Assembly: GCA_003228875.1 (NCBI GenBank)
Contig: QIGK01000026.1
Coordinates: forward strand, 1 to 64,000
DNA length: 64,000 nucleotides
Source of the DNA: Rhodobacterales bacterium
GTDB taxonomy: Bacteria; Pseudomonadota; Alphaproteobacteria; Rhodobacterales; Rhodobacteraceae
Direction: 5' to 3'
Shown: positions 45,333-54,600 of the stretch, in pieces
How the letters are laid out: each line of letters opens with the position of its first letter
Position numbering within the stretch: position 1 is the stretch's first letter
Program-made: the position numbers and the translations under genes
Notes under the pieces: generated by a model
What the model saw: only the letters and a program-made list of their open reading frames with translations
Databases searched by the model: none
Told to the model about the DNA's origin: nothing

Positions 45333-46673
45333 TCATGCGTTCCGAATGGCCCAGAGTTCCATCTCCAAGCCTGGTAAATCACCTGCAACATGCACCGCCA
45401 GACCACCCGAGGTGGTTAGCTGCTTCCACAGCTCAGTGCTTCGATCCAGTTCAAAATAAGTCACGCCTGAATGAAACGGAATTTGGCGTGGCGCAACCGG
45501 CATGGGGCGCATGCCAATACCCGGCAAAGCCGAATTCACCAGCTGGCGAATGCCCTCAACCGGCCCAAGCTTGACTTGGGTCGGAAAATGTTTGCGAATG
45601 GTTTCCGGTGGCACGTCTGCACTGGCGGCCAAAACAAAACTGGCACCTTGCAACAATCGCTTATCTGCAACCATACCCACAGAAATACCGTATTTACGTT
45701 GCTCAAGCGGGATTTGAACTGCATTTTGTTCCAGCACAGCAGACAAATACTGCCGCAAAGACCGCATAACTTCGCGATAGGTCGCGGTTAGGTCATCATG
45801 TTGATAAAGCGAAAATTGCGGCGGCTTTTTGGTGGCGTCCATAAACGTAGACAATTCTCCGGCCAAGCCAATCAGCATTTGGTAAACCATGGCCGGATGC
45901 GCGTTTTGCAAAGCAGAAACATGGCGCACCATCGGCAAATACCGGTTCACGCAGATCAATAACAGAAAATCAGAAATTTCAGCCACAGCTTTTGCCGGAC
46001 CGGATTCAACCAAACGGCCCGAAAGCGCCTCAGAGCGATGGCCAAGCAACCCTTCTATTTCGCGCACAAAATCCGACAATGTCAGCGAGGCGCGAATATC
46101 AAGACAGCTTGGCACAAAACTGCGATCAAGCACCACTTCTTTGTCAGATTTTACTTCGATAATTTTGGCAATCGGGATGGTCAATTTGTCTGAAAGATCA
46201 TCAACATCCAGCGCAAATTCCAGTCGCAATTTTCCGACCGCCAAAGTAGTCGGGGATTTTTCATTGCCCACAGCATTAGTGATTTCGATTTCAGCTGGCG
46301 CAAATCGCGCTGCTGAACGCTCCGCCCCTGAAAGGTCAACTTCTGTTGCGCCATGACGACGGGTTGGAACAGTCAGATAAACCACGGTGTTTTTTATAGT
46401 GTCCGGCACATCCAGCGCAGGCGGATGGTTTTCCGTATGGGGAACCCGAAACAGCGCCCCATCCGACGTTAGGCCGGCGGCAGTTTTTATCGCAAACTTG
46501 CCCAGCCGAAGCAATTCATTATCAATCTCCAGCGCGCTAACGCCCCAAGCATGAGGCGCAAGATTACCGGCAACACCCCCGACCAGCGATTCAACATAGC
46601 GGTCGTTTTGCTGAAAATGTTGTGGCTGAAGGAAAAGCCCTTCACTCCATACAACTTTATTATCCCAAGACAC
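45333..46673 (-). CDS. tssK: T6SS baseplate subunit TssK
   Basis: The 446-residue protein belongs to the TssK (VasE/ImpJ) family, the trimeric baseplate adaptor linking the wedge to the membrane complex. The start VWSEGLFLQPQHFQQNDRY is the family hallmark, and the PLMVRHV/YLPMVRHVSALQNAHP block follows in the middle. Translation begins at a GTG (46673), with a GGGAGAAG site upstream. It is preceded by a hairpin-containing 44-bp gap after tagH. Confidence 0.94.
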   Translation of the reverse strand: MSWDNKVVWSEGLFLQPQHFQQNDRYVESLVGGVAGNLAPHAWGVSALEIDNELLRLGKFAIKTAAGLTSDGALFRVPHTENHPPALDVPDTIKNTVVYLTVPTRRHGATEVDLSGAERSAARFAPAEIEITNAVGNEKSPTTLAVGKLRLEFALDVDDLSDKLTIPIAKIIEVKSDKEVVLDRSFVPSCLDIRASLTLSDFVREIEGLLGHRSEALSGRLVESGPAKAVAEISDFLLLICVNRYLPMVRHVSALQNAHPAMVYQMLIGLAGELSTFMDATKKPPQFSLYQHDDLTATYREVMRSLRQYLSAVLEQNAVQIPLEQRKYGISVGMVADKRLLQGASFVLAASADVPPETIRKHFPTQVKLGPVEGIRQLVNSALPGIGMRPMPVAPRQIPFHSGVTYFELDRSTELWKQLTTSGGLAVHVAGDLPGLEMELWAIRNA

Positions 46674-46692
46674 GTTTTACTTCTCCCATAGC

Positions 46693-46713
46693 ACGGGGCG
46701 TTGTCCGCCCCGT
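46693..46713 (-). other. Intra-operon hairpin between tagH and tssK
   Basis: ACGGGGCG (46693-46700) pairs with CGCCCCGT (46706-46713) around a 5-base loop, in the 44-bp gap between tagH and tssK. There is no T tract on the transcribed side, so it is not a classical terminator. It may moderate read-through or protect the mRNA end. Confidence 0.5.
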
Positions 46714-46717
46714 CACT

Positions 46718-48220
46718 CTATCGTATTTTTTTCAATTGGTCTTCATATGCTTTTGCAAAAGCCTTTCCAAACAACGCTTGGAAATCATCTTCAGCTTCTG
46801 CGGCGATTTCGCCATACATTTTTTCAAATATATCCCATTTTTTGGCTTTTTTGCCGCCAAACAGGCTCTTTTTTGATTCTATGCGTTCTGACAGGGTGGC
46901 CGGATCAAATTTTGCCAACAGGTTTTTGATCGCAGCCTGCATGCCGGTCATCATCGCAACCTCGTGGGCCTTGATGTCATCCATGGCTTCTTTGGCGGCT
47001 TTTTCCGCATCCAGATAACCCGGCATATTGGGCTTTAGCATCGCCTCAACCGCCTGATCGCCGCTGATGGAAAATTTAATCGGGTTATTGCCGTCAGGCG
47101 AAATCATGGTTTGGCCAAGCCGGAATTCTGATTTGATGGAAGCACGGGTCATTAAAACATCGCGCAAACCCTCAACCATAATTCGATAAGCGGCACCGCT
47201 GCGCTGCATGGCAGCAATCAGGTCTTCGTCAGGAATGTCGAGTTCAGCCGCATCTGCGGCAGCAAAAAATACCCGCGCGGCATCCCCCGAAACCGGCATT
47301 GTTGCCACCGGTTCAATCGGCAAAGCTGCCGCAGGTGGCGTGGGTGTCTGCACATCCAACGCCACTTGATCCGATGCCGGTGCCGAAGGCATTGGTACGG
47401 ATGGTGCCTGAAGCTTTTGGGGCGACACAGCTTCTGGCGCGGTGGGTTCAATCGGCGCTGGCAGATCTTCGGATAAATCCCAATCATCAGGGATGACATT
47501 ACCGCCACCGCCGCCAATATCACCGCCACCCGACGAAAAAGTAGGTTCCGACGGAGCCAAATCCGGCGCTGCGAAAAAATCATTTGCTGAGGAAGAATGG
47601 CTTTGAGCGCTAACAGGCTCACCGTCAAATACATCTGCTGCAGGGCCACCAAACATGTCTTCGTCGTCTGGTATCAAGGGCGCGGGGTCCGGCGCAGGTG
47701 CGGATAACCCGCTGGCATCTGGGCCTTGCGCCGGACCAGAACCCAGCAGGTCATTCAAATAATCGCCGCCACCTTGCGCCATGCCCGGGTCATTCAAACC
47801 ACCCACAAACCCGTCCGCAGGGGCCGGTGCCATCGGCATCAGCGGGTCATTGGCCATGGGTGCGGCAATATTTGCATAAGGGTCAACTGGCGGCGCGCCC
47901 ATGCCAGCGGTGATTTCCACCCTGAATTCAAACCCCCCCACCAAAATTGTGTCACCGTGGTTAAGCGGTGTCGGGGTTGGGCCAAGCGGTTGTTGGGTGT
48001 AATTCAGAAAGGTGCCATTGGTGGAAATATCCAACAAAACATATTCGCTTCCACGTTCCTCGATCACGCAATGGCGCGAAGAAATTGCCCGATCCGGATC
48101 AGGCAAGATCATATCATTGCCATCGGCACGGCCAATCGTTAATGCGCCATTACCCAGCACAGTGCTGCTTGCGCCACTGGGCATCGCACCGGTGCCCTGC
48201 ATATGTAACGTCAAACCCAT
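46718..48220 (-). CDS. tagH: T6SS-associated FHA-domain protein TagH
   Basis: The product is 500 residues. An N-terminal FHA domain (about 20-105) with NDMILPDPDRAISSRHC and STNGTFLN binds phosphothreonine. A long Pro/Ala/Asp-rich linker (about 115-330) follows, then a C-terminal TagH domain (about 330-500) with FRLGQTMISPDGNNPIKFS. In the known pathway the kinase PpkA phosphorylates this protein or its partner, and PppA reverses it. TagF and PppA are encoded in this locus, but no kinase is visible, so phosphorylation probably depends on a gene outside the window. Confidence 0.9.
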   Translation of the reverse strand: MGLTLHMQGTGAMPSGASSTVLGNGALTIGRADGNDMILPDPDRAISSRHCVIEERGSEYVLLDISTNGTFLNYTQQPLGPTPTPLNHGDTILVGGFEFRVEITAGMGAPPVDPYANIAAPMANDPLMPMAPAPADGFVGGLNDPGMAQGGGDYLNDLLGSGPAQGPDASGLSAPAPDPAPLIPDDEDMFGGPAADVFDGEPVSAQSHSSSANDFFAAPDLAPSEPTFSSGGGDIGGGGGNVIPDDWDLSEDLPAPIEPTAPEAVSPQKLQAPSVPMPSAPASDQVALDVQTPTPPAAALPIEPVATMPVSGDAARVFFAAADAAELDIPDEDLIAAMQRSGAAYRIMVEGLRDVLMTRASIKSEFRLGQTMISPDGNNPIKFSISGDQAVEAMLKPNMPGYLDAEKAAKEAMDDIKAHEVAMMTGMQAAIKNLLAKFDPATLSERIESKKSLFGGKKAKKWDIFEKMYGEIAAEAEDDFQALFGKAFAKAYEDQLKKIR

Positions 48221-48229
48221 AAAACGTCG

Positions 48230-48529
48230 TTACCCCCCAATCATAACTTGCGGGAATCCTACTGTAATCGCGCCACCATGCGCGCACATGTCACCCAAAC
48301 GGGCCGCAGGCATACTGCAAATCATCACCGTGCCGGAACCTTTAGTCACAGTATCCGGAGGGCCAACACAGGTTGCCATATTACCAGAAGTCGCGGCGGG
48401 CACGCTACCGATTAGAACCGTTGGTTTTCCCGGCGGCAATAATGGCCCACCAACATGGGGCACGGGTGGCACCGCTGGGGTTACCATCGGGCAAAGATGC
48501 ATGTCTCCTATGCGGGCTGCTGGGGGCAT
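48230..48529 (-). CDS. PAAR-domain T6SS spike-tip protein
   Basis: The 99-residue protein is a plain PAAR domain, the cone that sharpens the VgrG spike. The motif appears twice, as PAARIGDMHLCPM at the N-terminus and PAARLGDMCAHGG near the C-terminus, with His/Cys residues that usually bind the zinc at the tip. There is no N- or C-terminal extension, so it carries no effector domain itself. It sits between the DUF6931 gene and tagH, in the vgrG neighbourhood. Confidence 0.92.
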   Translation of the reverse strand: MPPAARIGDMHLCPMVTPAVPPVPHVGGPLLPPGKPTVLIGSVPAATSGNMATCVGPPDTVTKGSGTVMICSMPAARLGDMCAHGGAITVGFPQVMIGG

Positions 48530-48591
48530 ATCAATTCCAATCCAAATGCCAAAGAATCAATGGCTTAGCTATATTAAGCCGAATTTGACGA

Positions 48592-49203
48592 TTATCCAAT
48601 GGGAACATCCTCTTTGCTTGCGGCATTTTCATCTATCTGGCCATTGCCGCCTTTAGCAACATCCAGACCACGCGCCAACAATAATTGGCCCTGACGATTG
48701 ATTTCTTCGGGCAATTTATGGGCAAAAAATGACTTAAGCTGAGCCGAGAAAATAAGCAAACCGACAAGTTGCGGCGGTGCAACTGGGGGTTCTTCATCAT
48801 CAGGAAGGGGCACATTAAAGACCGCTTCTGCCATCATCGCATCGGCTTCACCTGGTTCCAACGCATATTTTTCTGACGCTTTTTTGGTTTCCTGACAAGG
48901 CTTGAATACCCAAGCTTCCGCAGCTTCCAGTGCTTTTGTTTTTTCACCGTCAACCAAGGTTGTATCGCGCGCGGCCAAACAGCCCCACCACACACCTTCG
49001 CGTGGTGGCAAGGCAAGCGCCAGAATTTTCAAAGCATCCATCAGCAGGTTTTGTGCCACCAATTCTTCGATCAGTTTTTCGACAGGGTCATTTGGCCCGG
49101 TTTCCGGCCGAAACGGAAATTTTACCTTACCCAATCGGACAACTTCACCCGCGCTACGTTTTTCAAGTTTTGTTAAGCCAGTGAAGGCTGATTTATTGTT
49201 CAT
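48592..49203 (-). CDS. DUF6931-like T6SS-associated protein
   Basis: The 203-residue cytoplasmic protein resembles DUF6931, found mainly beside vgrG and PAAR genes. Blocks seen are KVKFPFRPETGPNDPVEKLIEELVAQNLLMDALKILALALPPREGVWWGC and the late PPQLVGLLIFSAQLKSFFAHKLPEEI. The gene order vgrG-DUF6931-PAAR suggests an adaptor or chaperone that helps load the spike or an effector onto it. That role is inferred from position only. Confidence 0.7.
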   Translation of the reverse strand: MNNKSAFTGLTKLEKRSAGEVVRLGKVKFPFRPETGPNDPVEKLIEELVAQNLLMDALKILALALPPREGVWWGCLAARDTTLVDGEKTKALEAAEAWVFKPCQETKKASEKYALEPGEADAMMAEAVFNVPLPDDEEPPVAPPQLVGLLIFSAQLKSFFAHKLPEEINRQGQLLLARGLDVAKGGNGQIDENAASKEDVPIG

Positions 49204-49214
49204 ATCATCCTCCC

Positions 49215-51347
49215 CTAGTTAATTTTCACGACGGAACCCTGCACGGTCAATATGCCGCCGGATTTTACAGTGGCCATTCCGCCCGCTTCAAAGGTTGCAA
49301 TGCCGGAACTTTTTACGGTCATGGCTCCACTGGATTCAATTGTTGCTGCACCACCTGCCGCGACATCCAACGCGCCGCCCGCCGTGACATCCACCGTGCC
49401 AGAAGCAGTTATTTCCACAGCAGATGACGTCAGCGTCGCGCCGCTTGACGTCAATTCAAACACTGTGCTGCCAACCGTCAATTTAATGCTGGTTCCGGCT
49501 TCGATTTCCAGATTGGCGCCAACGTTGATCTTGTAATCCGCGCCAATACCATCGGTTTTGTTATTGGCAATGGTGACATTTTCATCATTGTTAATCGTTG
49601 AAGTCCGATCCGTTTCAATGGTGTTTATCTCGCTGCCGGCTTTGATCGTGAATGTATGATCGCCGGTTTCGATTTCTTCAACTTTGTTGGCGTAAATCTT
49701 TTGGGTAAAGTTCCCGGGATCGGTTTTTTCAAACCCGATGGAAATCTCAGCGTTGTTTTTAATGATCGCCATATAGTCTTTTTCAGACTGAAACCGCACA
49801 AATTCCTCGTCTTTTTTATCTTCAAAAACCAGCTCGTGAAAGCCGCCGCCACCCTTGGTGGAATTGGTTTTCATGCCGTGCTGGGTTTTGTTGGCCGGAA
49901 ATTCAAACGGGTGTTTTTTGGTTTCGTGAAATAACATACCCGTCACAATGGGCCGGTCTGGATTGCCTTCCTCAAACTGAACGACAACCTCCTGACCGAT
50001 ACGAGGAATATGAAAAGCCCCCCAGCCCTGCCCTGACAAGCTCTGGCTGACACGGATAAAACAGGTGGTGTTTTCGTCTTTTTGCCCGACACGATCCCAG
50101 TGAAACTGCACTTTGATGCGGCCATATTTATCGGTATAAATCTCTTCGCCGCTAGGGCCGGTTACCATGGCGGTCTGAAGCCCAGCAATAATTGGCTTAG
50201 AGGTCTTGAGCGGTGCGCGAAACGGCTCATTTTTCAATTGAACCGAAAATTCGGATTCGTAGCTTTCTTTTTTATTGCTGTCTTTATTGTTCAGGTTGTC
50301 GTTTACGCCATCACGGTTGCTGGTCGCACCTTCTTTGTCTTGGTCGGTCTCGATTTGCAATTTATGATTGGCTGACAACACCAGATATTCTTTGTTGAGG
50401 TCCGAACGCGGGTGTTCTTTTAACCTGAACGTGCCGCCCGCCGCCATTCTGCGCACATTACATTTGCCCCAAGTGCGCTTGTATTCAGCCGCATAGGCTT
50501 CGGCACGAATGCGGGTTCGGGTTTTGCCATCATCCGCCGTGACATGAATGCCAGGATAGTCATAAACCTCAATATCTTTATGGTTATGCTGGCCCTTGGC
50601 AATGGTTGTATTGGTATTAAGACTGGTGGTCGGTTTGGTGAAATCATAATCGGTCAGGGATACCTTGCCAGTATTCACCCGCTCACTGGATTTCCATTCA
50701 TAGATATGGTCCATCTCGCGTTTGTATTCTTTCTCGCGGAAATGGAATTCAATATTTGCAGCACTTGTTAATGCGGAATGCGACCCTGCCCCATCCGCGA
50801 TCACCAGCGTTTCTTTGGAATTGTCATGGGTAAAGTAAAAATACATGCCCTCCTCTTCCATAAGGCGGCAGATAAATTCATAATCGGTTTCGCGATACTG
50901 AACAAGAAATTCGCGCGCGAGAAAGTTGGACGAGGTTTTATCCTGAAAATCTGAAAACCCACGGTCGCCGAAGATTAGCTTGATAACATCCAATGCCGAT
51001 TGTTCCTGAAAAATCCGACAATCGGCATGAAGGGTCAAAAACCAAAACCATGGCCGCACTTCGGCACGAAACAGCGCTTGCGACCCTAATTTGCCTTCAT
51101 AGGCACATGAAACGCAATGACCATGCCAATAGCGGATGCTTTCTGCTTCATCCTCAATTTCCAGAGACATTTTCTGACCAACAATTTCTTTCAGCTTAAG
51201 ATCATGGTCAGGGGAAACAAATTGAATATCGGTTTCGGTCAATTTTGACAGGCCTTCGGAAATATCCGCCCGAACAAGTATCATTTTTTTGGGGTCGAGC
51301 GGGCCTTTTAACTTAAGTTTCCTGTTTTCTTGGACAACGTCAGCCAT
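49215..51347 (-). CDS. tssI: T6SS spike protein VgrG (TssI)
   Basis: The 710-residue spike protein has the gp27-like domain (about 1-380, with the ELGQKM-type start region and YRETDYEFICRLMEEEGMYFYF), the OB-fold/gp5 region (TDKYGRIKVQFHWDR, VRVSQ-like FIRVSQSLSGQGWGAFHIPRIGQEVVVQFEEGNPDRP) and a C-terminal beta-helix. The end (about 600-710) is a repeated Thr/Ser/Ala/Gly-rich beta-prism ending in VQGSVVKIN. No enzymatic extension is present, so any effector must bind non-covalently. The preceding gap carries AAAGGAGG before the start. Confidence 0.95.
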   Translation of the reverse strand: MADVVQENRKLKLKGPLDPKKMILVRADISEGLSKLTETDIQFVSPDHDLKLKEIVGQKMSLEIEDEAESIRYWHGHCVSCAYEGKLGSQALFRAEVRPWFWFLTLHADCRIFQEQSALDVIKLIFGDRGFSDFQDKTSSNFLAREFLVQYRETDYEFICRLMEEEGMYFYFTHDNSKETLVIADGAGSHSALTSAANIEFHFREKEYKREMDHIYEWKSSERVNTGKVSLTDYDFTKPTTSLNTNTTIAKGQHNHKDIEVYDYPGIHVTADDGKTRTRIRAEAYAAEYKRTWGKCNVRRMAAGGTFRLKEHPRSDLNKEYLVLSANHKLQIETDQDKEGATSNRDGVNDNLNNKDSNKKESYESEFSVQLKNEPFRAPLKTSKPIIAGLQTAMVTGPSGEEIYTDKYGRIKVQFHWDRVGQKDENTTCFIRVSQSLSGQGWGAFHIPRIGQEVVVQFEEGNPDRPIVTGMLFHETKKHPFEFPANKTQHGMKTNSTKGGGGFHELVFEDKKDEEFVRFQSEKDYMAIIKNNAEISIGFEKTDPGNFTQKIYANKVEEIETGDHTFTIKAGSEINTIETDRTSTINNDENVTIANNKTDGIGADYKINVGANLEIEAGTSIKLTVGSTVFELTSSGATLTSSAVEITASGTVDVTAGGALDVAAGGAATIESSGAMTVKSSGIATFEAGGMATVKSGGILTVQGSVVKIN

Positions 51348-51383
51348 AATAACCTCCTTTCCTAAAATGTTGAATTTTTAAAA

Positions 51384-51647
51384 TCACTTTTCTACTTCAA
51401 TAATGTCTTTTAGCCTGCGAAGGCGTTCAATAATTTGTGGGTGAACACCCCATAGACTTCCGGTTGAAATACCTTCCGGCAGGTCCATGTTTAGATCGAA
51501 AGATGATTGATAATTAATCATCTTCACCGGTTTTGGATAATATTCCTCATCCGATAGCATAGCATTAAGATAGTCCTCCCCTTCCAAAAGCCAATAGGCT
51601 TCGCCAGTTGCAATTAGCACTATACCAGATTTTTTGTCGTCAGTCAT
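51384..51647 (-). CDS. Small acidic hypothetical protein between sheath fusion and vgrG
   Basis: The product is 87 residues from the ATG at 51647; a GTG one codon earlier is possible. The ATG overlaps the stop of the sheath-like fusion gene (ATGA-type), so it is translated with it. The sequence is acidic and aromatic-rich (EAYWLLEGEDYLNAMLSDEEYYP) with a helical C-terminus (IIERLRRLKDIIEVEK). I recognise no family. The position directly before vgrG suggests a T6SS structural accessory, a chaperone or an immunity factor, but nothing in the sequence decides this. Confidence 0.6.
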   Translation of the reverse strand: MTDDKKSGIVLIATGEAYWLLEGEDYLNAMLSDEEYYPKPVKMINYQSSFDLNMDLPEGISTGSLWGVHPQIIERLRRLKDIIEVEK

Positions 51648-54600
51648 CACAGATCCCCTAACAAAGCGGCCAAGTCATCGTCCATATCATCGTCGTCATC
51701 AAGGCCCAAATCATCGTCATCTCCAAAACCGGATAACAAATCATCCAGATCATCATCGCCGCCAAGATCAAGATCGTCATCACCCCCGATATCTAGGTCT
51801 AAATCATCATCACCCCCCAGATCAAAATCATCGTCATCACCAAGGTCAAGATCACCACCAGCCGCAGGGGCCACTGCTGCTGGCGCTGGTTTCTCAGCCC
51901 CGGCCGCAAATCCAACCGAAGTTTTCATCCGCACAGAGCCGCTAGACAATTGTTTAGCCCCGTCGCCGGACCAAATACCAAGCAATTCACCGCCACCAAC
52001 AGCCTGAAATGAGCCAAGCTTAACCATATTTTGCCCCTGAACCGAAATCACAGGCATATAGCCCCGCGCGATCACATCAGCGCTGGAGCGCACATTCAAC
52101 AAGCGTTCGGTGCAAGGCAAGGCTACCTGATCACCGTATTGATCGGTCATATAATGGAACGGCATATCATCCAGCGACAAGATGCTGCCAAGGCTCATAT
52201 CCTTGCCTTGGCGCGCCAAAGTTTCCCCCAATAAAACCGCAACCAGTGTTGCCGGATTGGCAAATAGCATCGACCTCATACCGTCTTTGAGGTTGAATTC
52301 CTCATAATCGAACCGATCCACCGGCTCGGTTTTCTTGCCATATGGCATGCGTAATAAAAAGCGCGGCGTGGCCAGCCCCAGATATTTGGCTTCGGGCATT
52401 TCGCGTAATGCGCCCCAAGTATCCTGCACCAGTTTATGACGATCCTCGGGTTTTACACCCATAAATGCGGTCGACATGGCCGACACAAAAGGCGCATCCA
52501 TATTGGCGCAAATCCGCGCCATGCGAGCCAGAATTTCGGCGTGAGGCGGCGTTTCTTCCCATGTATACAGGCCAAACACCGCTGCAAACGGGCCACCGCT
52601 TTCATCCATGCGCGGTTTTTCGACCAACATGTCATAAAGACCGGTTTCGGCCATGTCTTCAACGCCTGCCAGATCAGCAGCGAATTCTTCGACCGACATG
52701 TCGTAAACCACAACCTCAAGGCTGGCACTGGCCTCAATGCGCCGCCCCAGCAATTCAATTGCCCGCCAGCCAGCCTCAACCGTTTGGAAATCCGGGTGAT
52801 GCAAAACACTGCTCATGGCTGTGGAAAGCGCCGCATCAACAGCGGCAATCATTTCTTCGGAGCCTTTGTCTTTGGCCGCAACAATATGCGGGCCGACAAT
52901 GCGGCTGATTAAATCACTGGCTTCGCTGGCCTCCAGCGTTGGCGTGCTATCACCAATCAGGTTTTGAAAATCAGTCAGGCGCAGGTCAGCGGGCGCAGCG
53001 CTGCCTTTGGCGCGCTTGTTGCTTTTGGCACGAAAATCGCCAAATTCATCGCCCCAGCCCTGCATTTTTACAATGGCCGCATCCAGATTGCGCCCCGATA
53101 CCAGATCACGGCGCAGCATCGACAGCTCATTGAACATTTCAACTTTTTCAAACAGCTCATCGGGGTGCAGATCGTCCAGCTCGTTCAGCTCCACCTCTAC
53201 CGCCGTGCCATCATTGCCCAGCGGCAATGTCAACGTGGTGCGAAACCGCGTGATGACATCTTCCATCGTGTCGAAATCGAGCTTGAACCCTTTGCGTTTT
53301 GCCAGATCAGCGCCAGTTTCCAGATCACCGCGATTGCCGCGCCCTGAAAAATCGCCCAGCACTGCAATGCAAAATTTGCGCCGAGAACCGGCCTCGTCCT
53401 GCACTTTGGCAGCGGTCATGCTGCCAAAATTTGGCTGGAACGCCGGTTTTTTTGGTTTTGTCACAGGGGCTTCCTCCGTTTCGCTGGGTTCATCACCAAG
53501 ATCACCAAGCAAATCATCCAGATCGTCATCACCATCTTCGCTAAGCAATGCGTCGATGTCGTCAACGTCAACTTCGTCATCTAACAATCCAGCCAGATCA
53601 TCATCATCTTCGCCGCCCAAAAGATCTGTCAAATCATCATCGAGATCATCCGCCAAAAGCGCGTCAAGATCATCATCGCTTTCGGATAACAAGTCATCCA
53701 GATCAAGATCGTCGACATCATCGGTATCGGTATTTTCTGCTAGCAATGCATCCAGATCATCGTCATCAGACAGATCATCCGTTACGCCCTCTGGCTGGTC
53801 AGCGGTTGGCTCGGCCAGCAAAGCTGCAAGATCATCGTCTGGATCAGCATCACCGGCGTTTTCTGCTTCTTCCAGATCAAGGCCAAGATCACCAAGAAGA
53901 TCATCGATTGTGTCTGTTTCAGCTGCGGGCGCAGCATCATCGAGAACTGATGCAAGCAGGGCATCAAGATCATCTTCATCAGACGTTTCCTCAGCCAGAT
54001 CAGCTAGGATATCGTCACTGCTGTCAACTTCTTCATCACCATCAATATCCAGCGCCAAATCCGCAAGAATATCATTGCTGTCATCCTCGACATTCTCCGG
54101 CGCAGCCTCTGCCAGATCAGCCAAAATATCATCGCTTTTGTCAACGTCTGTCGGTTCTTCTTCCAATTCCAAACCAGCAAGAATATCGTCACTATTTTCT
54201 TCCGGTTCTTCTTCCACAGCCTCAAAAGTCAGGTCAGCCAGTATATCTTCGCTTTGGTCTTCTGGTTCTTCTTGTGGCGCAGCCTCAGCCAATTCAGCCA
54301 GAATATCCGTCCCGGCATCTTCTTTTATTTCATCCGGCACATCAAATTCTATGTCGGCCAGCGCGTCTTGCTCGACTTCCTCTTCCGGGGCATCCGCAGC
54401 CATTTCCGCCAACAAATCGTCATTGCTTTCCTCAGCGACATCTTCAATTTCAGTTGCACGCATGGCATCTAGTGCAGCACCTGATTGGTCCTCCTCGGGT
54501 TCATCTTCGGACAGATCACTGGCCAAGTCAGCCAAAATATCGCTGCCATCGTCTTTGGGTTCATCGTCTGGTGCGCCTGCTGCCAAATCAGCCAATAGAT

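Noticed and set aside
45029-45574. Plus-strand frame rich in Leu and Trp opposite the tssL Pro/Gln region
   Set aside because: It is the antisense of the CAG/CCA-rich low-complexity segment of tssL. The Trp/Leu runs follow from that.
51647-51859. Reading the Asp/Gly tail as RTX calcium repeats
   Set aside because: The GGxGxDxLx nonapeptide pattern is not met; kept only as a speculative observation.
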